From Rhizobium sp. BK650 (GTDB lineage Bacteria; Pseudomonadota; Alphaproteobacteria; Rhizobiales; Rhizobiaceae), in the NCBI RefSeq assembly GCF_014195325.1, contig NZ_JACIBK010000014.1:1-64000 (forward strand): a DNA stretch of 64,000 nucleotides, written 5' to 3'. Below, piece by piece: positions 1-8,159 of this stretch; within the stretch, counting starts at the first letter, position 1, and each line of letters begins with the position of its first letter. The notes beneath the pieces were generated by a model. It was not told the DNA's origin and searched no databases. It was given only the letters and a program-made list of their open reading frames with translations. The position numbers were made by a program, and so were the translations under genes.

Positions 1-224
1 AACTAAACCCGAGTTTGCAGGCCCTAGACGGGGTCTGCAATATCCCCGCCGGGACGGTGGTTGCGGTGACTTCGGTCAATCGGCTGATGGCCCAACAGGC
101 ACATCGATGGACACGTTGAAGCACTCGACCCGAACAACATCATGAGGCAACGACCTCGGAAAGGACCATGACCCCGGCAAGGATGTTGCAGGCGCTTGAC
201 AAACACCCGCAATTAAAGGGCCGA

Positions 225-446
225 TTAACATTTCGCTCTTTTGGCGAGCAGAGAGGCCGTCGCTGTCGCACGGTCCTGCGCTTCTTTTGCCAGCCGTGCT
301 TCTCGAAGCCGCAGGGTCTTTTCCTTGCGGGAGCGAACGATGGAATCGAGCTCTTCGACCGCGCCGTTACGGGCGAAGAACTGCGTTTGAGCATTGGCGA
401 AGGCAATCTCCGCCCGCTGGCGAGATTTGCTGTGTATCTGTGACAT
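225..446 (-). CDS. small basic hypothetical protein beside cold-shock gene
   Basis: A 73-residue Arg/Lys/Ala-rich protein of unknown function. It begins MSQIHSKSRQRAEIAF and its second half looks like a charged helix (RSRKEKTLRLREARLAKEA). The ATG at 446 is chosen because AGGAAA lies just upstream; the longer open frame reaching 722 runs antisense across the region and has no such site. It is downstream of the cold-shock gene on the same strand but separated from it by a strong terminator, so it is probably transcribed separately. It resembles small proteins often found beside csp genes in rhizobia; that is recalled family knowledge, not a search. No signal peptide or membrane segment is visible. 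Confidence 0.6.
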   Translation of the reverse strand: MSQIHSKSRQRAEIAFANAQTQFFARNGAVEELDSIVRSRKEKTLRLREARLAKEAQDRATATASLLAKRAKC

Positions 447-482
447 GGGGTTTCCTGAGTCAGACCGCCAGAATATGGCGGC

Positions 483-510
483 AAAAAAAGGCCAGGCTGA
501 CTGCCTGACC
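483..510 (-). terminator. rho-independent terminator of the cold-shock gene
   Basis: On the minus strand an 8-bp stem (GGTCAGGC / GCCTGGCC, one G-U pair) with a 5-nt loop is followed directly by a run of seven T. It lies 66 bp downstream of the csp stop codon, so it should end that transcript before the small basic gene. Confidence 0.8.
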
Positions 511-576
511 TCGGTTGGTATCGTGCTTTCAACAGTGCCAGTACATCCGTGGTCAAAGGAAAGCGAATACCGGGTG

Positions 577-786
577 TTAGGCAGCTTGGAGATTGCAAGC
601 CGACATTTTTCCCGACTTGTTGTCGCGCTCCATTTCGAAGCCGATCTTCTGGCCTTCGACGAGTTCGCGCATGCCCGCGCGTTCGACGGCAGAAATATGG
701 ACGAACGCATCGGCGCCGCCATTGTCAGGCTGAATGAAGCCGAAGCCCTTGGTGGAATTAAACCATTTAACTGTGCCAGTGGTCAT
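577..786 (-). CDS. CspA-family cold-shock protein
   Basis: A 69-residue single cold-shock domain, the usual length for this family. Both RNA-binding motifs are visible: RNP1-like KGFGFIQPD and RNP2-like DAFVHISAVE, after the typical start MTTGTVKWFN. Such proteins bind single-stranded RNA and DNA in the cytoplasm and act as RNA chaperones. An upstream in-frame extension exists, but family length and alignment favour the ATG at 786. It is followed by its own terminator. The downstream neighbour is a small basic protein of unknown role. Whether it is really cold-induced cannot be seen here, since many rhizobial csp paralogues are not. Confidence 0.93.
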   Translation of the reverse strand: MTTGTVKWFNSTKGFGFIQPDNGGADAFVHISAVERAGMRELVEGQKIGFEMERDNKSGKMSACNLQAA

Positions 787-1241
787 GACGAACCCTTTCA
801 TAACCATAGAGGAACCACAGCGCTCGCGCGCCGCGGATGGTGATAACGATTTTTGAAAGGAAGATTCGTTCAAGGCGCGGTGCCAATCGCGCGGTAACCA
901 AAGCTTAGCAAGCAAATATCGACGATCGCTTGGACTATCCGCTGCACAATGTCAACTTTTAGTTTTCGGTATATTGTGACTCGATTTATGGTTGCAGTCT
1001 CGAAACTTATCTCGCTGGGCCCTCAAGCTACGAGACCGTAAACGGCATAATAGGCAGAAGGCCCTATAAAGGGGGAAGTGTCTGCCGAGCTTCTCTGCCC
1101 ACAATCTCACTGTCTGATGAGGGCGATGACGCCTCGCGCCCTTCTCCGCCGACGAAATACTGAAAGCCCTCCGCCTTGATAGATACAAGCCAGAAACGGA
1201 GCGACGAACGGCGGATAGGCTGCATCCGTCACTCCGGCTGT
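787..1241. other. no supportable gene
   Basis: The stretch upstream of the cold-shock gene should hold its promoter and 5' leader. A 78-codon minus-strand frame (952-1188) has no recognisable features or ribosome site, so it is not called. Confidence 0.4.
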
Positions 1242-1660
1242 TTAGACCAACTCCGATAAGGACGCTGGGTCGAATCCTCTTAAACTCGAGAAATCACCGC
1301 CCTCGACTTTAACGACCCAAGTCGGATCAGTAAGCAGCACGCGCCCGATGGCAATAAGGTCGAACTCGTCGCGCTCGAAGAGCCGTGTGTTCGCCGACTT
1401 TACCACCGAGCAGTTTCAGGGGGAGAGATAATGCCGATCGGTTCGCTGGTAGTCTTGGATAAAAGGCGGGTCACTTGCCTCGCCTTGAACGTCGGCGCGA
1501 TCAAAAAATGTCGCCCCGGCAAACACCGAAGCAGCTGAAAATGTCGCGAAAATTCGGGATTCCGGGCGGTGCCGGGCGACCGGCGCGCGATCCGCACGAC
1601 GTCGGCTTGTAGGTCGGGAACACCCGCTCGACTTTGAGAGCAAGATCCTCGCACTCATTA
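1242..1660 (-). pseudogene. remnant of NADH:flavin oxidoreductase (old yellow enzyme family)
   Basis: The 3' part translates cleanly as the C-terminus of an OYE-family oxidoreductase. It contains RLFERDEFDLIAIGRVLL, then TDPTWVVKVEGGDF, and ends FDPASLSELV with a stop at 1242-1244. The phosphate-binding 'AIGRxLLxDPxW' signature of the family is intact. Going upstream the frame is lost near 1400 (in-frame TGA) and only scattered, frame-shifted resemblance remains to about 1660. At least two thirds of the gene, including most of the TIM barrel, is missing. It lies just downstream of a LysR regulator on the same strand. The upstream limit is approximate. Confidence 0.6.
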
Positions 1661-1716
1661 TCGAGTCCCTATTCCCCCCAACGGTTTTGTCTCGCGCGAC
1701 GATAGTTTTCGCCGGA

Positions 1717-2604
1717 CTAGACACGTAATGCCTCTACTACCACTTTGAAGGCCGGTGAATTTTGTCTTCTGCTTGGATAATAGAGGTAATATCCCGGGAA
1801 CAACGGCGTCCAGTCATCAAGAACCTGTACCAGCTCTCCGGCTGCGACCAGCGATTCCACGAGGTTTTCAGGCACGTAAGCAATGCCATAGCCCTCCAGC
1901 GCTGCGTCGATCATGGCGTAAGATGTGTTGAAGGTGAGCTGCCCTTCAACACGGACTCGTAGCTCCCTGCCGTCCTTCTCGAATTCCCATCCGTATAGCC
2001 CGCCCAGGTGGGACTGCCGGTGGTTGATACAATTATGGCCGACAAGATCCTGCGGCGTTTCAGGAATAGGTTTAGTGGCAAAATATTTACGAGATCCCAC
2101 GGCGACTAGTCGCCAGTCGGGCCCAATGCGGACAGCAATCATGTCCTTGTCGACACTTTCGCCAAGCCGCACGCCTGCGTCGAACTTTTCTTCTACGATA
2201 TTCCGGAAGCCATTGTCGCTGTTAAGCTCGACCTTGATGTCGGGGTAGTTTTTGAGGACCGAGCGCAGTTTCGGCCAGACAACACTCTGCAAAGCGTGAT
2301 CGGAGAGCGTTATCCGCACATAGCCAGATGGCTTGTCCCTGATCTCCATAAGCGCGTCGATCTCGGTCTCGATCTCTTCAATGCGGGGTGCCAGCGAGCG
2401 GATCAGCCTCTCACCCGCCTCGGTCGGAACGACGCTACGGGTAGTGCGCGTCAAAAGGCGCAATCCCATCCGCGCTTCGAGCTTCTTGATCGTATGGCTG
2501 ATCGTCGATTGTGACGTGCCGAGTTTCGCGGCCGCCTTGGTGAAACTTCGTTCTTCCGCGACTGCCAGAAACCAAAGCATATCGTTAAGATCTTCCCTCT
2601 TCAT
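1717..2604 (-). CDS. LysR-family transcriptional regulator
   Basis: A 295-residue LTTR starting MKREDLNDMLWFLAVAEE. Residues 5-65 form the winged helix-turn-helix (SFTKAAAKLGTSQSTISHTI, then LEARMGLRLLTRTTRSV), and the rest is the periplasmic-binding-like effector domain. The ATG at 2604 is preferred over an upstream in-frame one because GGAGA sits a few bases before it. It is divergent from the MFS gene at 2703, with an ATAAGT operator-like site between them. It is clearly paralogous to the regulator at 13212-14105 (shared SFTRAAAKLG, TEAGERL, YAWEFEKDG-like and YYPxRRQxSPAF segments). Its effector is unknown; aldehydes or other electrophiles would fit the neighbourhood. Confidence 0.92.
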   Translation of the reverse strand: MKREDLNDMLWFLAVAEERSFTKAAAKLGTSQSTISHTIKKLEARMGLRLLTRTTRSVVPTEAGERLIRSLAPRIEEIETEIDALMEIRDKPSGYVRITLSDHALQSVVWPKLRSVLKNYPDIKVELNSDNGFRNIVEEKFDAGVRLGESVDKDMIAVRIGPDWRLVAVGSRKYFATKPIPETPQDLVGHNCINHRQSHLGGLYGWEFEKDGRELRVRVEGQLTFNTSYAMIDAALEGYGIAYVPENLVESLVAAGELVQVLDDWTPLFPGYYLYYPSRRQNSPAFKVVVEALRV

Positions 2605-2625
2605 GCTCGTCTCCAGAAATGATTC

Positions 2626-2648
2626 ATTAATGTCATCAATCGATAAGT
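2626..2648. promoter_or_regulatory. candidate LysR operator (ATTAAT-N11-ATAAGT)
   Basis: In the 98-bp gap between the LysR gene and the MFS gene the sequence ATTAAT-N11-ATAAGT occurs, an imperfect version (4 of 6 arm bases) of the perfect inverted repeat ACTTAT-N11-ATAAGT at 13043. The 12-mer CGATAAGTCCAA starting at 2641 is repeated exactly, in inverse orientation, at 13039-13050. T-N11-A spacing is classical for LTTR sites. Function is inferred. Confidence 0.5.
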
Positions 2649-2702
2649 CCAAGCGAATTGCAATGACTAATGCGGGAACTGCGTTCGGCCTATATTGCCG
2701 TC

Positions 2703-3937
2703 ATGACCCAGCAAGTTCTCACACGCTCCCGCGCCGGCGCTGACGGCATCAAAACCTCAAGCGCGAAAGCCACAGATCCCGCAGTCCCAATTGCAGCTTG
2801 GGGCGCGGTCATATCGATGGCTCTCTGTGTTGCCGTCCTTATTGCTTCCGAGTTCATGCCCGCGAGCCTTCTCTCGCCGATCGCCACTGAACTGGGGGTC
2901 ACGGAGGGTCGCGCCGGGCAGGCTATCTCTATCTCGGGTGTTTTCGCCGTCCTCACGAGCATCTTCGTGGCGGGGCTGACGCGCCGATTGGACAGACGTT
3001 TGGTTCTTTTGTCGTTCTCGTTGATCCTGTTGGTATCCGGAACGATCGTCACATTTGCCCCCAACTATCTCGTGCTGATGATCGGCAGAGCTCTACTGGG
3101 TATCGCCATCGGCGGCTTCTGGTCGATGTCGACGTCAATCGTGATGCGGCTGGTTCCAACAGGCTCAGTCCCCAAGGGCCTTGCGATGCTCAACGCCGGG
3201 AACGCCATCGCAGCAACGATTGCTGCTCCTCTTGGGAGTTTGCTCGGAAGCTATATCGGTTGGCGTGGCGCGTTCTTTGCGGTTGTACCGCTCGCTTTGC
3301 TTGCTCTTGCCTGGCAGTGGACCAGCTTGCCGGCGCTGCCGCCGCGTGAAAGCGAGGGGCCGTCGTATGTATTCCGGCTGCTGCTCCGTCCCCCGGTCGC
3401 AATCGGTATGGTCTCGGTCATGCTGCTCTTCATGGGCCAGTTCGCCCTTTTCACATACCTGCGCCCATTCCTGGAAACCGTGACGTCTGTCTCGATCTCG
3501 ACCCTCTCTCTACTTCTCCTGCTGATGGGCCTGGCGGGTGTCGCCGGGACCACTATCGTCAGCCAGCTATTGCAACATCGACTTTTCACCATTCTCGGCG
3601 CAATCCCATTGGTCATGGCCTCGATCGCGTTGGCTCTGATCGCATTCGGCTCGTCGCCGACAATCACCGCCATCCTTCTGATCGGCTGGGGTCTGTTCAG
3701 CACTGCTGCTCCCGTTGGCTGGGGCACCTGGCTTAGCCGCACCATGCCCGACGATGCGGAGGCCGGTGGCGGGCTGCAGGTGGCGGCCATTCAACTCGCA
3801 ATCACCCTTGGGCATCTATCGGAGGCATTTTGTTCGATAGCCAAGGCTGGTGGACAACCTTCCTGTTCGCCGCAGTGCTTCTCGTCGGTTCATGCCTTTT
3901 GGCAGTTGTCGCGGGGCGTCTTTCAAGGCGCGGATGA
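2703..3937 (+). pseudogene. MFS exporter (AraJ-like DHA1), frameshifted near C-terminus
   Basis: A 12-TM major facilitator exporter: residues from WGAVISMALCVAVLIASEF onward match the AraJ/sugar- or drug-efflux group, with motif A-like GLTRRLDRR and motif C-like helices. Reading is intact through AIQLAITLG, then a single missing G in a G-run (3810-3812) shifts the frame. The alternative frame continues exactly as expected (GGILFDSQGWWTTFLFAAV, ending GRLSRRG at 3937). In the uncorrected frame a long unrelated tail runs to 4049 and overlaps the next gene. Either the last membrane helix is lost or the base is missing from the assembly. It is divergent from a LysR regulator and probably its target. 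Confidence 0.8.
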
Positions 3938-3999
3938 AACTGGCGGAATTCCCATTCATCCCGACAGCCATCGCATCATCGAACAAATGGAAAAGAGAG

Positions 4000-5106
4000 A
4001 TGACCAACCAAAACCAAGACCATCCCCGGACCTCGAAGCTCGGCTTTGACCGCCGGCAAGTGCTCAAAATGACCGGTGCCGGCATCGCGGCCATCGCGGC
4101 GACGTCCCTGTCCGACACGAACCTTGCAGAGGCCCAAGACAGGTCCAACGGCGCAGCCAATTTCTACACCAGCGATGAAGTGACCTCTCACCAGGTCGCC
4201 TTCAAAACCCAGTATCAGACATCGGTCGCTGGCAACCTCTACCTGCCCAAGGATCTCGATCGGACAAGGAAGACGGCGGCTATCGTCGTCGGTCACCCTA
4301 TGGGCGCCGTAAAGGAGCAGAGCGCTAACCTCTATGCCACTAAGATGGCGGAAGAGGGCTTTGTCGCCATGTCTCTCGATTTACCGTTCTGGGGCGAGAG
4401 TGAAGGACAATCACGCAATCTGGTTTCTCCGGAGATTTATGCGGAGGCCTTCAGCGCCGGCGTCGATTTTCTGGGGTCGAGTTCCTTCGTCGACAGACAG
4501 AACATCGGCGTGATCGGGATCTGCGGGAGCGGTAGTTTTGTGATCAGCGCGGCAAAGATCGATCCCCGCATCAAGGCTATAGCCACCGTCAGCATGTACG
4601 ACATGGGCGCTGCTTTTCGTGATGCATTGAACAAGTCCCAGACGGTCGAACAGCGTAAGCAGTTCATCGCAACGGCCGCCGAACAGCGTTGGGCGGAGGT
4701 TGATGGTGCCGACATCCAGTACACCGGTGGCACGACGCTCGAACTGAAGGCCGAAACGGATCCGATCCAGCGCGAGTTTTATGACTTCTACCGCACGCTG
4801 CGCGGTGAATTCACACCTGCAGGCGTCGCCAGAGAAACAACGACGAAGCCGACCCTGAGCAGCGCCGTTAAGTTCATGAACTTCTACCCGTTCAACGACA
4901 TCGAGACGATCTCCCCTCGCCCGATGCTGTTCATCTCCGGCGATCAGGCCCATTCGAAGGAATTCAGCCAGGACGCCTACAATCGGGCTGCGGAGCCGAA
5001 GGAACTGGTCTGGATCAAGGGGGCCGGTCACGTCGATCTCTACGATCGCGTTGATCTTATCCCGTTCGACAGGCTGAAGCGCTTCTTCGATCAGCACCTC
5101 GCGTGA
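4000..5106 (+). CDS. Tat-exported alpha/beta hydrolase
   Basis: 368 residues. The N-terminus carries a twin-arginine signal (FDRRQVLKMTGAGIAAIAAT, cleavage plausible after NLAEAQ), so the folded enzyme should be periplasmic. An alpha/beta-hydrolase core follows: oxyanion-type HPMGAVKEQ, and nucleophile elbow GICGSGSF with Cys in the nucleophile position, as in dienelactone hydrolases. A late GDQAHS and GAGHVDLYD supply the likely Asp and His. The start at 4000 is chosen because it gives the Tat signal and follows a purine-rich stretch. It is just downstream of the MFS exporter and 162 bp before the P460-like operon on the same strand. The substrate is unknown; esters or lactones are plausible. 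Confidence 0.88.
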   Translation: MTNQNQDHPRTSKLGFDRRQVLKMTGAGIAAIAATSLSDTNLAEAQDRSNGAANFYTSDEVTSHQVAFKTQYQTSVAGNLYLPKDLDRTRKTAAIVVGHPMGAVKEQSANLYATKMAEEGFVAMSLDLPFWGESEGQSRNLVSPEIYAEAFSAGVDFLGSSSFVDRQNIGVIGICGSGSFVISAAKIDPRIKAIATVSMYDMGAAFRDALNKSQTVEQRKQFIATAAEQRWAEVDGADIQYTGGTTLELKAETDPIQREFYDFYRTLRGEFTPAGVARETTTKPTLSSAVKFMNFYPFNDIETISPRPMLFISGDQAHSKEFSQDAYNRAAEPKELVWIKGAGHVDLYDRVDLIPFDRLKRFFDQHLA

Positions 5107-5268
5107 ATGGGAATCGAGCCGGCGCGGAAGTTGCCCGTGGCTTCACTCCGTCCATCTGTTTCGGCCGTCGCGGTGGCGACCGAGACATCCTAGGCGAGCT
5201 CAAAATACGCTTGCGCATTGCGAGGCAAACAGTCGGCCGCGGTTCATCGATCAGCACAGGATAAAACC

Positions 5269-5742
5269 ATGAGAATCTATCGGTGGTCCGGCTTGATGGC
5301 ACTACCCTTCGCGGTCGTTTTAGCCGGATACTTCCTTTCCGAACCCGAACTAATCCCGACCAAGGCACTGGCGGCTGCAAACTCGGTGACATTTCCACCC
5401 CTTGCTCGGCTGGAGCACTTTACCACGGTGCGGCGAGGGATCACGCGCGAGCACATGCTGAGGAGCCCCGAGGCCCTGGCTGCTCTCAAAGCTGGCAAGC
5501 CCGTTCCCACTGGCACGCATATGGTCCTTGTCGACTACCAAAGCGATGTACTGACACGGTACCTTGTAGGCCAGAAGGTTGGCGATGGCGCCGAAGACTG
5601 GGAATATCAGTGGTTCTGGCCAGATCAGACCGTCAAGGTGGATGAGAACGTCGCTCGTCGTTACTCATGTCACCGGTCACGCCAGTCCGAACAGTTCATG
5701 TTCACGTTTGATGGAGCCATCTCCGATGATGATGCGCTCTGA
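5269..5742 (+). CDS. cytochrome P460-domain protein with damaged heme motif
   Basis: 157 residues with an N-terminal signal anchor (GLMALPFAVVLAGYFLSEPE), so periplasmic or membrane-tethered. The body matches the cytochrome P460-like domain: VTFPPLARLEHFTTV, VLVDYQSDVLTRYLVG, WEYQWFWPDQTVKVDENVA and a C-terminal RYSCHRSRQSEQFMF. In this family the heme attachment is C-x-x-C-H, but here the first Cys is replaced by Arg (codon CGT where TGT would be one base away), leaving only SCH. Covalent c-type attachment would therefore be single-thioether or lost. It is first in an operon with the DUF4405 gene (19-bp gap). A related, more damaged copy lies at 18753. Confidence 0.8.
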   Translation: MRIYRWSGLMALPFAVVLAGYFLSEPELIPTKALAAANSVTFPPLARLEHFTTVRRGITREHMLRSPEALAALKAGKPVPTGTHMVLVDYQSDVLTRYLVGQKVGDGAEDWEYQWFWPDQTVKVDENVARRYSCHRSRQSEQFMFTFDGAISDDDAL

Positions 5743-5761
5743 TGGTGGTAGGAGCCAGGTC

Positions 5762-6460
5762 ATGCTTCGACTAGCCGCCAACCGCCTTTGCCTTCCAGCT
5801 GGCATGGCCGCGCTGGTGATCCTCGCACTTGACTACTGGTGGCTCGACAATGGCCCGCACGAGTTCTTCGGCGTAGTCTTTTTCGGACATCTGTCATGGC
5901 ATCTCTTCATCAACAGGCACCGGTTCTTGAAGTTGCGCCTCGGTCAATACAACGCTCGTCGGTGGATCGTCGCGGCCATACACACGTGGCTCATAATAAA
6001 CATTGCCGTGCTGCTTATTACCAGCGCCGCGGCCTCCCATTCGATATCGGGCTTCTTCCAGTATTCAGTTGACGCCAGCGTCGTGGAGTTTCACTGGTTC
6101 TCGGCTTACTGGGTGGTGATGATCATTGCCGTCCATGTCGGCACGCATTGGACGCGAGTGATGTCCTCGGTGGCGACGCTGTTCGGGCTTAGTCCCTCCG
6201 GGTTTAGCGCAGGCGTGCTCAGGCTTTCAGCTTTGATCCTTCTGGCCTTCGGCGCATGGAGTTTTGCTGTTCTCGGTGTCCCGACAAAGCTAATGTTCGG
6301 CTACAGCCTGGATTTCTGGGACTTCACCGCGTCGGTGACGCCTTTTTTCGCGCATTGGACCGCTGTCATGGCGGGTTTCGCGGTGTTCTCCCATTACTCG
6401 TTGACCGCTCTCAGGTCAGCCGAAAATTACCGCTCTCACTCAAAGGTTGGTCAAGCATGA
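5762..6460 (+). CDS. DUF4405-family membrane protein (cytochrome b-like)
   Basis: 232 residues with about six hydrophobic segments. It resembles the DUF4405 group, which looks like the membrane cytochrome b of formate dehydrogenases and hydrogenases. Several His residues lie in or near helices (GPHEFFGVVFFGHLSWHLF, FINRHRF, EFHWFSAYW, HVGTHW) and could bind two hemes. The start at 5762 follows AGGAG with good spacing. It overlaps the next gene by 4 bp (ATGA) and follows the P460-like gene by 19 bp, so the three are one operon. It may pass electrons between the quinone pool and the exported P460-like partner; that is inference from the operon. Confidence 0.82.
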   Translation: MLRLAANRLCLPAGMAALVILALDYWWLDNGPHEFFGVVFFGHLSWHLFINRHRFLKLRLGQYNARRWIVAAIHTWLIINIAVLLITSAAASHSISGFFQYSVDASVVEFHWFSAYWVVMIIAVHVGTHWTRVMSSVATLFGLSPSGFSAGVLRLSALILLAFGAWSFAVLGVPTKLMFGYSLDFWDFTASVTPFFAHWTAVMAGFAVFSHYSLTALRSAENYRSHSKVGQA

Positions 6461-6876
6461 AACACTTCGCAACAGTCGCACTTATCGCCGCTTCGCTTAC
6501 GATGACAATTGGGGGATCCGCTATGGCTCAAGATCGCATTTTGATTTCGTCCGACTGGGGCAAGGTGACGGCCCAGTTGACCGACAACCCGGCTGCTCGC
6601 GCTCTTTTTGACATGCTGCCATTGACGCTCGAGATGGATGATCACCTGCGTCAAGAAAAGACAGGCGATCTGCCTACAGCGTTACCGTCAGCGCCACGTC
6701 AGCGCGAATTCTCGGCTGGGACGCTTGGCCTTTGGAGTTCGGGGGATTTCGTAATTTATTACCGCGGTGGAAGCGTACCGTCGCCGGGGATCGTTGTTCT
6801 GGGTCAGGTCGAAGGAGATGTTTCGTTCTTCGATCGCCCAGGTAATGTTAAGATCAGAATTGAAAAATCGAAATGA
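6457..6876 (+). CDS. secreted cyclophilin-like fold protein
   Basis: 139 residues with a signal peptide (MKHFATVALIAASLTMTIG, likely cut after AMA-Q). The mature part fits the small cyclophilin-like family of bacteria (Cyclophil_like2 type): TAQLTDNPAARALFDMLPLT, LGLWSSGDFVIYYRG and PGIVVLGQVEGDV. These are beta-barrel proteins without proven isomerase activity. The ATGA overlap with the DUF4405 gene makes translational coupling likely. In other genomes such proteins often accompany flavin or quinone oxidoreductases, consistent with the redox-type operon here. The exact role is unknown. Confidence 0.82.
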   Translation: MKHFATVALIAASLTMTIGGSAMAQDRILISSDWGKVTAQLTDNPAARALFDMLPLTLEMDDHLRQEKTGDLPTALPSAPRQREFSAGTLGLWSSGDFVIYYRGGSVPSPGIVVLGQVEGDVSFFDRPGNVKIRIEKSK

Positions 6877-7112
6877 TATCGTTTCCGACGATATAAGGCA
6901 TTTAATTTTCGTCCCCTGAGCAAGCCAAACCCGACAGGACCTTTCGAGGGCTTTGTGATCCATGGGACATACGGACGTTCGAGACCGCCTGAGATCGCGT
7001 TGACCAGAACCTCCCTAAGATATAGATCCTGTTTAAGAACGAACGGGCGAGTTTGTCGCGCAAACGGCTCTACGTGCAACATTGTAGCAACAGCAACCGG
7101 CTCTCGGCTTCA

Positions 7113-8159
7113 TCAGCCGCCCGTTACGCTCATATGGACTGCTGGGCGGTTTTCGCGATCGATGACGAAGTCATGGCCTTTCGGCTTGCGGGCGATCGCC
7201 TGGTCTATAGACGCTGCCAATGCGGCTGGGTCTTTCGTGGCTCGCAAAACCCCGCGCAAGTCGGCGGCGTCGTTCTGGCCGAGGCACATGTAGAGCGTGC
7301 CGGTGCAGGTGAGGCGCACGCGGTTGCAGCCCTCACAGAAATTATGGGTCATCGGCGTGATGAACCCTAGGCGGCCGCGGGTCTCTGCGACCTCCACATA
7401 ACGGGCAGGGCCGCCCGTCTTGAACGGGATATCCTTGAGCGTAAACTGCTTTTCAAGATTTTGGCACAGCACGGACACAGGCAGGTAGCGGTCAGTGCGG
7501 TCTTCGTCAATCTCGCCCATCGGCATGGTTTCGATGACGGTGAGATCCATGCCGCGACCATGTGCGAACCGCAGCATATCGGCAATCTCCCCATCGTTGA
7601 AATCCTAGAGCGCGACGGCATTGAGCTTGATCTTCAATCCCGCCTTCTGGGCCGCATCGATGCCCTCCATGACCTTTGAGAAATCACCCCACCGGGTGAT
7701 ATCTTTGAATTTTTGCGGACCAAGCGTGTCGAGTGAGATATTGATACGGCGTACGTCGCAGTCATAAAGGTCCTGGGCGAACCGGGCGAGCTGCGAGCCG
7801 TTGGTCGTGAGTGTCAGCTCGTCGAGATCGCCGATTTCGATATGACGGCCGATTGAGCGGACCAGATGCATGATGTTCTTGCGCACAAGGGGTTCACCGC
7901 CCGTGAGCCGCAGCTTGCGCACGCCTTTGGCTATGAATGCCGAACATAGCCGGTCGAGCTCCTCCAGCGACAGCAGGTCCTTTTTCGGCAGAAAAGACAT
8001 GTTTTCCGCCATGCAGTAGGTGCACCGGAAGTCGCAGCGATCGGTGACAGAGACGCGCAGGTAAGTCACCAAGCGGCAGAACGGGTCGACCATCGGAGCT
8101 ACTCTTTGTCGAGGCATCTCCGGATAGGATTTGGGCTCCATCGTCTGCGAAAGTGTCAC
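7113..8159 (-). pseudogene. moaA: molybdenum cofactor biosynthesis protein MoaA with internal amber stop
   Basis: Reading through one TAG gives a full-length 348-residue MoaA, the radical-SAM GTP 3',8-cyclase that starts molybdopterin synthesis. The N-terminal cluster CDFRCTYC (CxxxCxxC), the LTGGEPLVR motif, the C-terminal cluster CEGCNRVRLTC and the essential C-terminal Gly-Gly (SVTGG) are all present. The only lesion is TAG at 7605-7607, codon 185, in NAVAL-stop-DFNDGEIADM, where most homologues have Lys (AAG). The GTG at 8159 overlaps the xdhC stop (4 bp). A downstream restart at 7577 could make only the C-terminal half, without the SAM cluster. Sequencing error or suppression remain possible. 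Confidence 0.9.

Noticed and set aside
952..1188. 78-codon minus-strand frame as a gene
   Set aside because: Arg-rich composition, no ribosome site and no recognisable family; likely the csp leader region.
7113..8159. UAG as a recoded (pyrrolysine) or read-through codon in moaA
   Set aside because: No Pyl machinery is expected in this lineage and no read-through context was seen; a point mutation or read error is simpler.
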